Below, piece after piece: positions 16,288-25,047 of a DNA stretch of 64,000 nucleotides. The position numbers were made by a program, and so were the translations under genes. The stretch spans positions 59,906 to 123,905 of the forward strand of contig JBKGXZ010000001.1 of the NCBI GenBank assembly GCA_046546355.1. Reading direction: 5' to 3'. Every line of letters starts with the position of its first letter. The stretch's first letter is position 1. Origin of the DNA: CAZBUB01 sp046546355 (GTDB lineage: Bacteria; Desulfobacterota; Desulfovibrionia; Desulfovibrionales; Desulfothermaceae). Below the pieces are notes generated by a model. That model was not told the origin of the DNA, made no database searches, and saw nothing but the letters and a program-made list of their open reading frames with translations.

Positions 16288-16839
16288 ATGCACGAGATAA
16301 GCCTAGGCTACAGTATCCAGGATTACCTGAGCGGGGAGGATGTCCAGGCTACCACCTACGAAGACCTGCGCCAGGCCATAGCCCAGATGCTGGTGGAGCG
16401 CAAGGGCTATCCTAAAGACAGGCTGAAACCCAAAGTCAGGATCTCTTTTGAGGTCCAGAGCCAGAGCTACCAGCGGGAAGTGGATCTCACAGTTTACAGC
16501 CTGGAAGGGACCCCGATGCTGATCCTGATGTTCTGCGCCGGGGAAGTGGAGACCTACATCCGGGAGTGCCTGGCGGCAGCCAGGCTGCACCCCCATGGTC
16601 CTGCCAGGCTGGCGGTGGTCACTGATACCAGCCAGGCCCTTTTGCTGCGAGTCTCTGACGGGCAGCTGCTCAGGCAGACAGACTACCAGGCCATTCCCAG
16701 CTGGGAGGAGCTGCAGCAGGAGGCAGAACAGGCAGGGGACTTTGTCCTGGATGAGAAGAAAAGGGCTGTGGAAGAGCGCATTTTTTACGCCTTCAGTGAG
16801 ATCAGCTGCTCCTGCAGGCAGTGTCCCGTGGACGAGTAA
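16288..16839 (+). CDS. HsdR N-terminal-domain-like protein, catalytic motif degenerate
   Basis: 183 residues, resembling the stand-alone type I restriction enzyme R N-terminal domain proteins found in Desulfovibrio-like genomes. The PD-(D/E)xK-fold core is recognisable as REVDLTVYSLEGTPMLILMF, then a helix ECLAAARL and strand ARLAVVTDT. The second acidic position and lysine (E-x-K) expected after LILM are absent and read MFCAGEVE, so nuclease activity is doubtful. The C-terminus ends in a cysteine cluster, CSCRQC. No methylase or specificity gene is nearby, so it is not part of a restriction system here. It probably shares a transcript with glgA. Function unknown. Confidence 0.75.
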   Translation: MHEISLGYSIQDYLSGEDVQATTYEDLRQAIAQMLVERKGYPKDRLKPKVRISFEVQSQSYQREVDLTVYSLEGTPMLILMFCAGEVETYIRECLAAARLHPHGPARLAVVTDTSQALLLRVSDGQLLRQTDYQAIPSWEELQQEAEQAGDFVLDEKKRAVEERIFYAFSEISCSCRQCPVDE

Positions 16840-17178
16840 AGCCTGGGACAGCAGCTAAAACCGTGTCTCATAAGCTTAATGCTTGCCCTTGGCAATGACT
16901 CTGTGAATCTTGCTGTAAGTTTTTGACCCAGTTGGAACGCTATGCGGAACTTGCAAATCACAAAAAACAAATACCAAGCAAATCCCCATGCACAAAAAAG
17001 ACAAAGATAAGAGAGTAAACAAAATTTTTCAGGTGCTTGTTTTGAATTTTGAGTCTGTTTCTTCTTCGAATCTGTTTGGGATTTGGAATTTCTAATTTTG
17101 GAGTTTCGTTTTGGGATAATGCAGCCTTGCATGTTCTCAATTTGCCGCTATCAAAGGCAAAACGTTTGGGTCAGAGTA
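16840..17178. other. Gene-free AT-rich island before comM
   Basis: 339 bases without a credible gene, clearly richer in A+T than all flanking DNA. Bases about 16940-17000 are A-rich on the plus strand with repeated CAAAT/ACAAA words. Bases about 17040-17115 are T-rich with repeated TTTTGAATTTTGA, TTTGGGATTTGGAATTT and AATTTTGGAGTTT words. The two halves are rough inverted counterparts. Short reading frames on both strands give repetitive N-S-K and G-F-G-I peptides and look like by-products. Confidence 0.7.
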
Positions 17179-18714
17179 TTAGAATCTGTCTTCCCGATCC
17201 AGGCAGCGATAGTTTATGGCCTCAGCCAGGTGATCCACACTGAGCCTGTCCCGGGCCTGCAAGTCAGCAATGGTCCTGCTGATCTTCAGGATCCTGGTGA
17301 AGGCCCGGGCAGATAGGCCCAGCCGCTGCACTGCCTGCTCCAGGAAGCTGTGCTCAGCCTCACCCAGGGAGCAGTGCTGCTGCAGCCACTTGTCCCCCAG
17401 CTCACTGTTAGTACTGCAGGGAAGCTCCTGGTAGCGCAGGGCCTGGATTTCCCTGGCGGCCTGGATGCGGCTGCGCATGGACTCGGAGTCCTTGCTGCTC
17501 TTGTTTTGCTTTAGCTCCTTGTATTTCAGGGCCGGGACCTCGATCTGCAGGTCTATCCTGTCCAGCAAGGGTCCGGAGAGCCGGGAGCGATAGCGCTGGA
17601 TCTGTCTGCTGCTGCAGGTGCAGATATGCTCCTCGTCAGTGAAATACCCGCATGGGCAGGGGTTCATGGCAGCCACCAGCATGAAGTCAGCTGGGTATTT
17701 TAGCGAGATCGCTGCCCTGGAGATGGTCACGGTTCCGTCCTCCAGGGGCTGGCGCATGACCTCCAGGACCTGCTTGCGGAACTCTGGCATCTCGTCCAGG
17801 AAGAGCACGCCGCGATGGGAGAGGGATACTTCCCCGGGTCTGGGATAATGTCCTCCCCCGATCAGGCCGGCGTCCGAGATGGTGTGGTGGGGAGAGCGGT
17901 AAGGCCTTTCAGTGATCAAGGCTTGGCCAGAGGCCAACTGACCGGCCACGGAGTAGATCTTGGTTACCTCCAGGGCCTCCTCGAAGCCCAGCAAGGGCAG
18001 CACACTGGGGATGCGCTTGGCCAGCATGGTCTTGCCGCTGCCCGGGGGACCGATGAACAGCAGGTTGTGCCCTCCTGCTGCTGCTATTTCTACTGCTCGC
18101 TTGGCGTGCTCCTGGCCTTTGACCTCCCGGAAATCCAGGCCAAAGTCCAGCCGCTTGGCCCAGAGGTCCTGCAGATCGCTGGTGTAGGGCTGGATATCCT
18201 CCTCGGCGCTCAGAAAACGGATGCATTGGGCCAGGCTGCGCACAGGGTAGACGCTCAGATCCTGGACAACTCCGGCCTCTGCCCGGTTCTCCTCTGGGAT
18301 AATCAGCCCCCGGGCACCCTCGTCCCTGGCCTTCAGGGCCATGGGCAAAATCCCGGGTACAGGCTTGAGCTCGCCATTCAGGGAGAGCTCCCCAGCCAGA
18401 TAGTAGCCTTGCAGGCTGGACTCGGCTAGTATTTCTGCTGCGGCCAGAAGGCCCAGGGCCAGGGGCAGGTCGTAACCGCTGCCCTCCTTGCGCATGTCAG
18501 CCGGGGCCAGATTGACAGTGATCCTGGAAGGCGGGAGCTTGAAGCCGCTGTTTTTCAGGGCGGTGAAGACCCGCTCCTTGCTCTCCTTGACTGCGCCCTC
18601 AGCCAGGCCCACCATGGTGAAAGCGGGCATGCCGGACTTGGCCAGATCAGCCTCCAGGTGCACAGTAAAGGCCTCGATCCCCAACAGCGCGGCAGTCAAC
18701 ACTCTGGCCAGCAT
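17179..18714 (-). CDS. comM: ComM / YifB-family AAA+ ATPase (Mg-chelatase-like)
   Basis: 511 residues. N-terminal Lon-protease-like fold (about 1-170), Mg-chelatase AAA+ domain with Walker A GPPGSGKTML (about 223) and Walker B LFLDEMPEF, then a C-terminal Mg_chelatase_C region. A zinc-like cluster NPCPCGYFTDEEHICTCS lies within the AAA+ domain. In Vibrio ComM is a hexameric helicase for branch migration during transformation, and the family is widespread. It starts 3 bases after the lepB stop. Confidence 0.92.
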   Translation of the reverse strand: MLARVLTAALLGIEAFTVHLEADLAKSGMPAFTMVGLAEGAVKESKERVFTALKNSGFKLPPSRITVNLAPADMRKEGSGYDLPLALGLLAAAEILAESSLQGYYLAGELSLNGELKPVPGILPMALKARDEGARGLIIPEENRAEAGVVQDLSVYPVRSLAQCIRFLSAEEDIQPYTSDLQDLWAKRLDFGLDFREVKGQEHAKRAVEIAAAGGHNLLFIGPPGSGKTMLAKRIPSVLPLLGFEEALEVTKIYSVAGQLASGQALITERPYRSPHHTISDAGLIGGGHYPRPGEVSLSHRGVLFLDEMPEFRKQVLEVMRQPLEDGTVTISRAAISLKYPADFMLVAAMNPCPCGYFTDEEHICTCSSRQIQRYRSRLSGPLLDRIDLQIEVPALKYKELKQNKSSKDSESMRSRIQAAREIQALRYQELPCSTNSELGDKWLQQHCSLGEAEHSFLEQAVQRLGLSARAFTRILKISRTIADLQARDRLSVDHLAEAINYRCLDREDRF

Positions 18715-18717
18715 AGC

Positions 18718-19365
18718 TTACTCCAAGGTTTGGCCGATACGCCCCCATCTGATATCCCCCAGCCCTGCCCAGGACCAGTAGATTATCCAGGCCTCGCCCA
18801 GGATTTGTTCCTGGTCCACAAAGCCCCAGAATCTGGAGTCGTAAGACTCATCCCGGTTGTCTCCCAGGACAAAGTACTTGTCCTCTGGAACCTGAACAGG
18901 AGGCAGATTGTCCCTGAACTCGGGGTTGAAGCTGTGCGGGGGCCAGTTTTGGCCAGAGGTCTGACCCGGGCTGGTCTGAGGGCTGGTGGACCGCACATAG
19001 GGCTCCACCAGAGGTTGGCCGTTGCGGTGCACCTGCTTGTTCCTGATCTCTATCTCGTCTCCGGGCAAGCCTATGACCCGCTTGATGAAGTCCTTGGATT
19101 CATCCTCCGGGAATTTGAAGACTATGATGTCCTGGAACTCGGGCTCGGAGACAGGGAAGACCAGGGTGTTCACAAAGGGCAGTCGAATCCCGTAGATGAA
19201 CTTGTTCACCAATAAATGATCTCCCACCTTCAGGGTGGGCAGCATGGAGCCGGAAGGGATCTTGAAGGCCTGCACAGCAAAGGATCTGATCAGGAAGGCC
19301 AGAATAAAGGCGATGAGCAGGGCCTCTGCGTATTCCTTGAAAGTCTTTTTCCAGTTGGGGCTCAT
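18718..19365 (-). CDS. lepB: Signal peptidase I
   Basis: Inner-membrane serine protease that removes signal peptides. 215 residues with one N-terminal membrane segment (about 14-30). Catalytic Ser is in IPSGSMLPTL (about 40), catalytic Lys in FIKRVIGLPGDEI (about 95), and the box E motif GDNRDESYDSRFWG is near 170. It lies 29 bases after lepA, the classic lepA-lepB order, and 3 bases before comM. Confidence 0.96.
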   Translation of the reverse strand: MSPNWKKTFKEYAEALLIAFILAFLIRSFAVQAFKIPSGSMLPTLKVGDHLLVNKFIYGIRLPFVNTLVFPVSEPEFQDIIVFKFPEDESKDFIKRVIGLPGDEIEIRNKQVHRNGQPLVEPYVRSTSPQTSPGQTSGQNWPPHSFNPEFRDNLPPVQVPEDKYFVLGDNRDESYDSRFWGFVDQEQILGEAWIIYWSWAGLGDIRWGRIGQTLE

Positions 19366-19394
19366 GTCTAGTTCCTTTAAGCTCCGGGCCAGGC

Positions 19395-21203
19395 TCAGGA
19401 TTCGTCCTTCTGCAGGGCAGCCAGGAAAGCCTCCTGGGGCAGCTCGATATTGCCCATCTTCTTCATCCTGCGCTTGCCCTGCTTCTGCTTCTCTAAGAGT
19501 TTACGCTTCCTGCTGATATCCCCTCCGTAACACTTGGCAGTCACATTTTTGCGCATGGGGGGGACCCTCTCCCTGGCCACCACCTTATTGCCTATGCAGG
19601 CCTGGATGATGACTTCGAACAACTGCCTGGGGATCAGTTGTTTCAGCTTCTGAGCCAGCTTCCTGCCCTGGTAGTAGGCCTTGTCCCGGTGCACAATGCT
19701 GGCCATGGAATCCACAGGCTCGGAGTTGATAAGGATGTCCAGGCGCACCAAGTCTGCAGGGAAAAAGCCGATGAATTCGTAGTCCAGGGAGGCATAGCCC
19801 CGGGTCAGGGATTTGAGCTGGTCAAAGAAGTCGAACACGATTTCCGCGAAGGGCAGCTCATAGGTAATGATTACCCTGGCAGAAGTCAGGTAGCGCAGGT
19901 CCTTCTGCATGCCCCGCTTGGCCTCGCAGAGCCCTAATACATTGCCCACGTACTCGTTGGGGACATGGATCTCCATGCGCACATAAGGCTCTGCAATGGA
20001 TTCCAGCTCCAAGGGGTCAGGGAGCAGGCTGGGGTTGTCCACCTTCAGCTCTGTACCGTCCTTCTTAAAGGCCTGGTAGATCACCGAGGGCGCGGTAGCT
20101 ATGAGCTCAGCCTGGAATTCCCTTTCCAGCCTCTCCTGGATGATGTCCATGTGCAACAGGCCCAAAAAGCCGCACCTGAATCCAAAGCCCAGGGCCTGGG
20201 AGGATTCCGGATCGAAGCTAAACGAGGTGTCGTTGAGCTGCAGACGCTCCAGGGACTTCTTCAGGGGGTCGTACTTGGCTGGCTCAGTGGGGTACAGACC
20301 GCAGAAGACCATGGGTTGGATCTTTTTGAAGCCTGGGCAGGGGCGACTTACAGGCTTGTGGGCCCAGGTGATGGTGTCTCCCACCCGGGCCTGGGAGAGG
20401 TCCTTGATGTTGGCGAACATGAAGCCCACTTCCCCTGGACCCAGCCAGTCCACCTGCTGGGGGTTGGGGCAGAATATGCCCAGACTGTGGATCTCGAATT
20501 CCCGCTGGTTGGAGTACATCATGATCCTCTGGCCCTGCTGCATATAGCCGTCAAAGATCCTGAACAGGACTACCACCCCCTGATAGGGGTCGTACCAGGA
20601 ATCAAAGATCAGGGCCTTTAAGGGCTGCTCCAGATCGCCCTGGGGCCGGGGGATCTGCTCCACGATCCTGTCCAGGACCTGTTCCGTGTTTTGGCCGGTC
20701 TTGGCGCTTATCTGCAGGATGTCAGTGCAGTCCAGGCCTATGGCTTCCTCGATGTCCTGGATGATCAGCTCCGGTTCTGCCCCAGGCAGGTCCACCTTGT
20801 TCAAAACCGGGATAACCTCCAGGTCATTGTCCAGGGCCAGATAGACGTTGGCCAAAGTCTGGGCCTCCACTCCCTGGGAGGCGTCCACCAACAGCAGGGC
20901 CCCTTCGCAGGCTGCCAGGCTCCTGGAGACTTCGTAGTTGAAATCCACGTGGCCAGGGGTATCAATCAGGTTCAGGATGTACTGCCTGCCCTCCTTGGCC
21001 CTGTAGGGCAGGCGCACGGTCTGGGACTTGATGGTGATGCCCCTTTCCCGCTCCAGATCCATGCGGTCCAGGAACTGATCCTTTTTTTCCCTGCCACTGA
21101 CCAGGCCGGTCAGCTCCAGGAGCCGGTCTGCAAGGGTAGATTTCCCGTGGTCAATATGGGCAATGATGCTGAAGTTGCGAAGCTGTCTTTTTTCCGGCCG
21201 CAT
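19395..21203 (-). CDS. lepA: Elongation factor 4 (LepA)
   Basis: Ribosomal GTPase that promotes back-translocation or assembly. 602 residues. G1 AHIDHGKSTLADRL (about 16), G3 DTPGHVDF, G4 NKVDLP, then EF-G-like domains and the LepA C-terminal domain with RERVPPMRKNVTAKCYGGD (about 550). The ATG (21201-21203) lies inside a 10-bp palindrome, and no good ribosome site is visible. Confidence 0.97.
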   Translation of the reverse strand: MRPEKRQLRNFSIIAHIDHGKSTLADRLLELTGLVSGREKKDQFLDRMDLERERGITIKSQTVRLPYRAKEGRQYILNLIDTPGHVDFNYEVSRSLAACEGALLLVDASQGVEAQTLANVYLALDNDLEVIPVLNKVDLPGAEPELIIQDIEEAIGLDCTDILQISAKTGQNTEQVLDRIVEQIPRPQGDLEQPLKALIFDSWYDPYQGVVVLFRIFDGYMQQGQRIMMYSNQREFEIHSLGIFCPNPQQVDWLGPGEVGFMFANIKDLSQARVGDTITWAHKPVSRPCPGFKKIQPMVFCGLYPTEPAKYDPLKKSLERLQLNDTSFSFDPESSQALGFGFRCGFLGLLHMDIIQERLEREFQAELIATAPSVIYQAFKKDGTELKVDNPSLLPDPLELESIAEPYVRMEIHVPNEYVGNVLGLCEAKRGMQKDLRYLTSARVIITYELPFAEIVFDFFDQLKSLTRGYASLDYEFIGFFPADLVRLDILINSEPVDSMASIVHRDKAYYQGRKLAQKLKQLIPRQLFEVIIQACIGNKVVARERVPPMRKNVTAKCYGGDISRKRKLLEKQKQGKRRMKKMGNIELPQEAFLAALQKDES

Positions 21204-21220
21204 ATATGCTCTGATCAGAG
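21200..21220 (-). promoter_or_regulatory. Two adjacent palindromes at the lepA start
   Basis: GCATATATGC (21200-21209) holds the lepA start codon, and CTCTGATCAGAG (21209-21220) occupies the place of the ribosome site. Both are perfect. They may act as an operator or mRNA hairpin. Function is inferred only. Confidence 0.35.
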
Positions 21221-21343
21221 ATTAAAATAAGGGGATTTTTGCTGCCGGAGAAATAAACCATTTCCCTGCTGCTGTCTAACCTGTCCCTGGGCAGGCGGTG
21301 CGGCAGCTTGGTGCAAAAGGTCGTCGCCTTCTGGCTGCGCTGG

Positions 21344-23473
21344 CTACAGGGTGTATTGGTAGAACTTGCTGATGTATTCCTTTACCATCCTGCGGGCAGA
21401 AAATTCAGGGGCCACGCTCTTGATGCTCTCTTTCATGAAGCGCACCCACTCCAAGGGGACCCCGTGCTCACCTGCCTGGTAATAGGCAGGGATCAGCTTG
21501 TTCTCCAGGAGCTGGTAGAGCTCCTCCACATCCTCCTGGTCCTGGTAGGAGGCGGGCTCTTCCCTGCCGAAGGTCCAGCCGTTCTTCCGATTGAAGCCCT
21601 CCAGCCACCAGCCATCCGGGATGCTCAGCTGGGGCACGGCGTTGATGGCAGACTTCATGCCGCTGGTGCCGCAAGCCTCCATAGGGGGCTGGGGGTTGTT
21701 TAGCCAGACATCCACTCCATGCACCAGGTACTGGGCCAGCTGCTCGTTATAGTTCTCCACAAAGGCTATTCTGCCGCTTAGCTCCGGGCTGCGGGCTAAA
21801 TGGTAAATGCGCTGGATCAGCCTTTGTCCTGCCTCATCAGCTGGATGGGCCTTGCCTGCGAAAACGATCTGGATGGGCCGCCAGGGGTGGTTGAGAATGC
21901 CTTTCAGCCTCTCCAGGTCGGAAAAGATCAGGTCCGCCCGCTTGTAGGTGGCGAATCTGCGGGCGAAACCCAGGGTCAACACCGCTGGATCCAGCATAGT
22001 GCCCTGGGCCATGATCTGGCCGGGATCGGTCTGTCCGGAGCTCCAGCGGGTTTTGGCTCTGTGCCGGATGTAGTTGAAAAGCTTCAGCTTCAGCCAGTAA
22101 TGGGTTTGCCAGAGCTCCTTGTCCGGAATTTCCTCAATGAACTCCCATATGGCAGGGTTGTCGTGGGCGCTGAGCCAGCCTTCGCCGAAATACCTGTTGA
22201 ACAAGAGCCGTAACTTGGGCTCCAGCCAGGTGGGCAGATGTACCCCGTTGGTGACATAGTCGATAGGGATTTCTTCTTGGGGCAGATCCGGCCACAGGGA
22301 CTGCCACATCTGTCTGGTGACCTGGCAGTGCTTCTTGCTCACTGCGTTGGTCCGGCCCGAGAGCTTCAGGGCCAGCACAGTCATATTGAATCCTGCCTGG
22401 GGCTTTTCTGGGTGCCGGCCCAGGTCCATGAATTCTTCCCTGCTTAGCCCCAGCCTGGGCCAGTAGGACTTGAAGTACTTCTCGATCAGCTCAAAGGGGA
22501 AGACATCATGCCCGGCAGGTACAGGAGTATGGGTGGTGAACAGGCTCATGGCTCTTAGCTGCTCCAGGGCAGTAAGGAAGTCCTGGCCCTGCTCCACCAG
22601 CTCCCGAAGCTTTTCCAGCAGGGCGAAGGCAGCATGGCCCTCATTGAGGTGCAGCATGCTGTAGTCCTGCCCCAGGGCCCTGAGCACCCTGGAGCCCCCA
22701 ATGCCTAAGATTATCTCCTGCAGCAGCCTTTGCTCGTGGTCGCTGGTATACAGCCTTTGAGAAATATCCCGGATCCAGGGCTCGTTTACTTCCAGATCGG
22801 TATCCATGAGGTACAAAGACACCCTGCCCACAGCCACCTTCCAGATGCCCACCTGCACCGGGGTAGTATTGATAAAGGGCACAGCCACCTGCAGCTGCTC
22901 CCCGCTTTCAGTGAGCAACCTGTTGATGGAGGCAGCTTCCTTGTCCACCTCCTGGGTATAGTTCTCCTGCCAGCCGTCCTGGTTGAGGACCTGGTACAGA
23001 TAGCCCGCAGGGTACATGAAGCCCAGGGCTACCAGAGGTACTCCCAGATCGCTGCACTCCTTGAGGTGGTCCCCGGCCAGAAAGCCTAAGCCTCCAGCGT
23101 AGAAAGGCAGCGAGTGATGCAGGCCATACTCCGCTGAAAAGTAGGCAATAGGCAGGGTTTCCTGGCTGGATCTGTCACTGGGGCAGAGCTGTGCTTCCTG
23201 CATGTATTTGTGGAAATGGTACATGACCAGGTCGTAGTGGGTCAGGAAGTGCTTGTCCCGGGCTGCCCTGCGCATAATTTCTTCAGGGAGCCTCTTGAGC
23301 ATCAGATCCGGATTGTGGCCGGTTTCTTTCCAGGTTTCCCTGTCCAGCATCTTGAACAGCATCCTGGCCTGGGGGTTCCAGGACCACCACAGGTTTTCCG
23401 CAAGTTCTCCCAGGCCCTGGAGCCTCTCAGGCAGGCCTGGGAAGTTGTTGTTTTTTTGTAGATAGGTTTTCAA
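21344..23473 (-). CDS. glgP: Alpha-glucan (glycogen) phosphorylase, short GT35 type
   Basis: Releases glucose-1-phosphate from glycogen. About 709 residues from the TTG at 23471-23473, which has AAGGAG seven bases upstream (23481-23486). An earlier in-frame TTG (23524) lacks such a site. It belongs to the shorter bacterial/archaeal phosphorylase group with an N-terminal DUF3417-like region (NNFPGLPERLQGLGELAENLWWSW). The PLP-binding region includes EACGTSGMKSAINAVPQLS (about 600). Its neighbours are lepA downstream and a radical SAM gene upstream. It pairs functionally with glgA. Confidence 0.93.
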   Translation of the reverse strand: MKTYLQKNNNFPGLPERLQGLGELAENLWWSWNPQARMLFKMLDRETWKETGHNPDLMLKRLPEEIMRRAARDKHFLTHYDLVMYHFHKYMQEAQLCPSDRSSQETLPIAYFSAEYGLHHSLPFYAGGLGFLAGDHLKECSDLGVPLVALGFMYPAGYLYQVLNQDGWQENYTQEVDKEAASINRLLTESGEQLQVAVPFINTTPVQVGIWKVAVGRVSLYLMDTDLEVNEPWIRDISQRLYTSDHEQRLLQEIILGIGGSRVLRALGQDYSMLHLNEGHAAFALLEKLRELVEQGQDFLTALEQLRAMSLFTTHTPVPAGHDVFPFELIEKYFKSYWPRLGLSREEFMDLGRHPEKPQAGFNMTVLALKLSGRTNAVSKKHCQVTRQMWQSLWPDLPQEEIPIDYVTNGVHLPTWLEPKLRLLFNRYFGEGWLSAHDNPAIWEFIEEIPDKELWQTHYWLKLKLFNYIRHRAKTRWSSGQTDPGQIMAQGTMLDPAVLTLGFARRFATYKRADLIFSDLERLKGILNHPWRPIQIVFAGKAHPADEAGQRLIQRIYHLARSPELSGRIAFVENYNEQLAQYLVHGVDVWLNNPQPPMEACGTSGMKSAINAVPQLSIPDGWWLEGFNRKNGWTFGREEPASYQDQEDVEELYQLLENKLIPAYYQAGEHGVPLEWVRFMKESIKSVAPEFSARRMVKEYISKFYQYTL

Positions 23474-23589
23474 GCTGATTCTCCTTGTTGCTTGGCCTTG
23501 GGATTTGCTCTGGACCAAGATCAAATTTATTAACAGCCTGCTGGTTAAGGGTCAACTGTGCTTGACAGCTGGAGACGAAGAACCAGGCT

Positions 23590-25047
23590 TCAGTTGTTTT
23601 TTTTGCTCTGCAGCAACTTTTGCCACCTACTCCTTTCCTGCCAGGAAAACCCGCCTGGATAGCAGGGCCAGATAGAGCTGTTCTGATACAGGGGCTCCTC
23701 TGCCAAGGGGTAGGGGCTGTGTTTTCTGGCCTGCTCAAATAGTTCTGTACCCGGGATCGGGGAGTAATAGGCCAGGATGGGCTGCACCCCGTGCCTGTGG
23801 GCGAAGCTGATGGCCCGCTCTATCTCCTTGGGGTCTTGTCCGGGCAGACCGAACAGGATATAGGCCCCCAATTGGTCCTCGCTGAATCCAGCCTGGTAGA
23901 GGCGCTGCACAGCCTGGGTCCATTCTTGCCTGCACAGCTTGAAGTCTCTGCGGCTGCCGAAATCTGCTGTCTCCAAACCCAGGCGCACGGTGTGCAGCCC
24001 GGCCTTTCGCAGCAGCACGGGCAGAGAGCCCTGCAGGTAACGGGCATGCATCGCGTTGGGGGTATGCAGTCTGGGCCTGGGCTTTAGCCGGCTCAATTCC
24101 TGCAACAGGGGCTTTAGCCACTGCTGGGCTTTATGCAGCAGGGCGTCGTCGTAAAATGCGAAGTCCAGGATTCCTTGACTGAGCTCCTGTTTAAGCTCCC
24201 TGGAGAGATCCGCAGCAGGCCTGGGGGCAAATCCGGGATACAAACGGGAACTGGCGCAGTAGGCGCAGTCAAAAGGGCAGCCCCTGGAGCCCAAAATAAT
24301 GGAGAAATCCTTGCTGGGGTACAGATCCTGGGCCAATCCCGGTTCTGGAATGCCCGGGGCTTTTGCCTGGTTCCCCAGGGCCGTTTGCCAGAGGCTTTGC
24401 CAGTTCTGTTGATCTTCCAGGGGGCCTTCCAGGATTAGGTCAGCCTGGCTGCTGTGCCTGGCGTGCTCGGGGCAAAGGCTGGGGTAGATCCCGCCCAGGA
24501 CCAGGGGAACCTCAGGCCAGATTCTGCGCAGCAGGCGCTCCATGGCCAGCACGCCTGGGTACCAGTAGGTCATGCATGAGGTGAGCAGGATCAGTTCAGG
24601 TCCGGGGCTTAGCTGCTGCAGGGCTTTTTTCACAGCGGCATAGGGCAGACCGTAGCGGCTGTACCTCCTGGGGATGTCCTGCAGGGCCCATGGCTGGGGC
24701 AACACAGTCTTGGGGTAGTGGCCAGTGCCGAATTCCCGGCCCTTGGGCCAACTCATGTCCCTCCAGGTGGGGTGCATACAGTCCAAAAGCGCCACCTGGC
24801 AGCCAGAAGAGCGCATCAGCTCCAGGCAGCTCAAGAGCCCGGCAGGCCTGGACCAGAGATTGAAAGCGGCGAAATCGTAAATCCAGGGGTTGATACCCAG
24901 GACACGCAGTCCGGGACCCGAGGGCCTATTCTTGCATGAGGTCCAGGTAATCTCTGGCCATTTGGGCAGTAGAGGAATCGGGTTCCACCTCCAGAATACG
25001 TTGCAGCCAGGACCGGGCCTGTTCGGTGTTGCCCAGCCTGAGCTCAT
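23590..25047 (-). CDS. B12-binding-type radical SAM protein
   Basis: Up to 485 residues. An N-terminal cobalamin-binding-like domain begins at RVLGINPWIYDFAAFN (about residue 48) and continues to about 180. Then a radical SAM core with the 4Fe-4S motif GCPFDCAYC (C-x3-C-x2-C, about 270). Substrate unknown. The only ATG that could start it is 25045-25047, which overlaps the TPR gene by 122 bases. The recognisable protein starts near 24909, at a CTG codon beside the TPR stop codon, so the true start is uncertain. Confidence 0.8.
   Translation of the reverse strand: MSSGWATPNRPGPGCNVFWRWNPIPLLPKWPEITWTSCKNRPSGPGLRVLGINPWIYDFAAFNLWSRPAGLLSCLELMRSSGCQVALLDCMHPTWRDMSWPKGREFGTGHYPKTVLPQPWALQDIPRRYSRYGLPYAAVKKALQQLSPGPELILLTSCMTYWYPGVLAMERLLRRIWPEVPLVLGGIYPSLCPEHARHSSQADLILEGPLEDQQNWQSLWQTALGNQAKAPGIPEPGLAQDLYPSKDFSIILGSRGCPFDCAYCASSRLYPGFAPRPAADLSRELKQELSQGILDFAFYDDALLHKAQQWLKPLLQELSRLKPRPRLHTPNAMHARYLQGSLPVLLRKAGLHTVRLGLETADFGSRRDFKLCRQEWTQAVQRLYQAGFSEDQLGAYILFGLPGQDPKEIERAISFAHRHGVQPILAYYSPIPGTELFEQARKHSPYPLAEEPLYQNSSIWPCYPGGFSWQERSRWQKLLQSKKNN

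Noticed and set aside
16288..16839. Restriction-modification system
   Set aside because: Only a degenerate HsdR-N-like domain is present, without methylase, specificity or helicase genes.
16785..17132. Minus-strand open frame of 115 codons in the AT-rich island
   Set aside because: Repetitive N-S-K peptide from the AT-rich words; no ribosome site and overlaps the gene ending at 16839.
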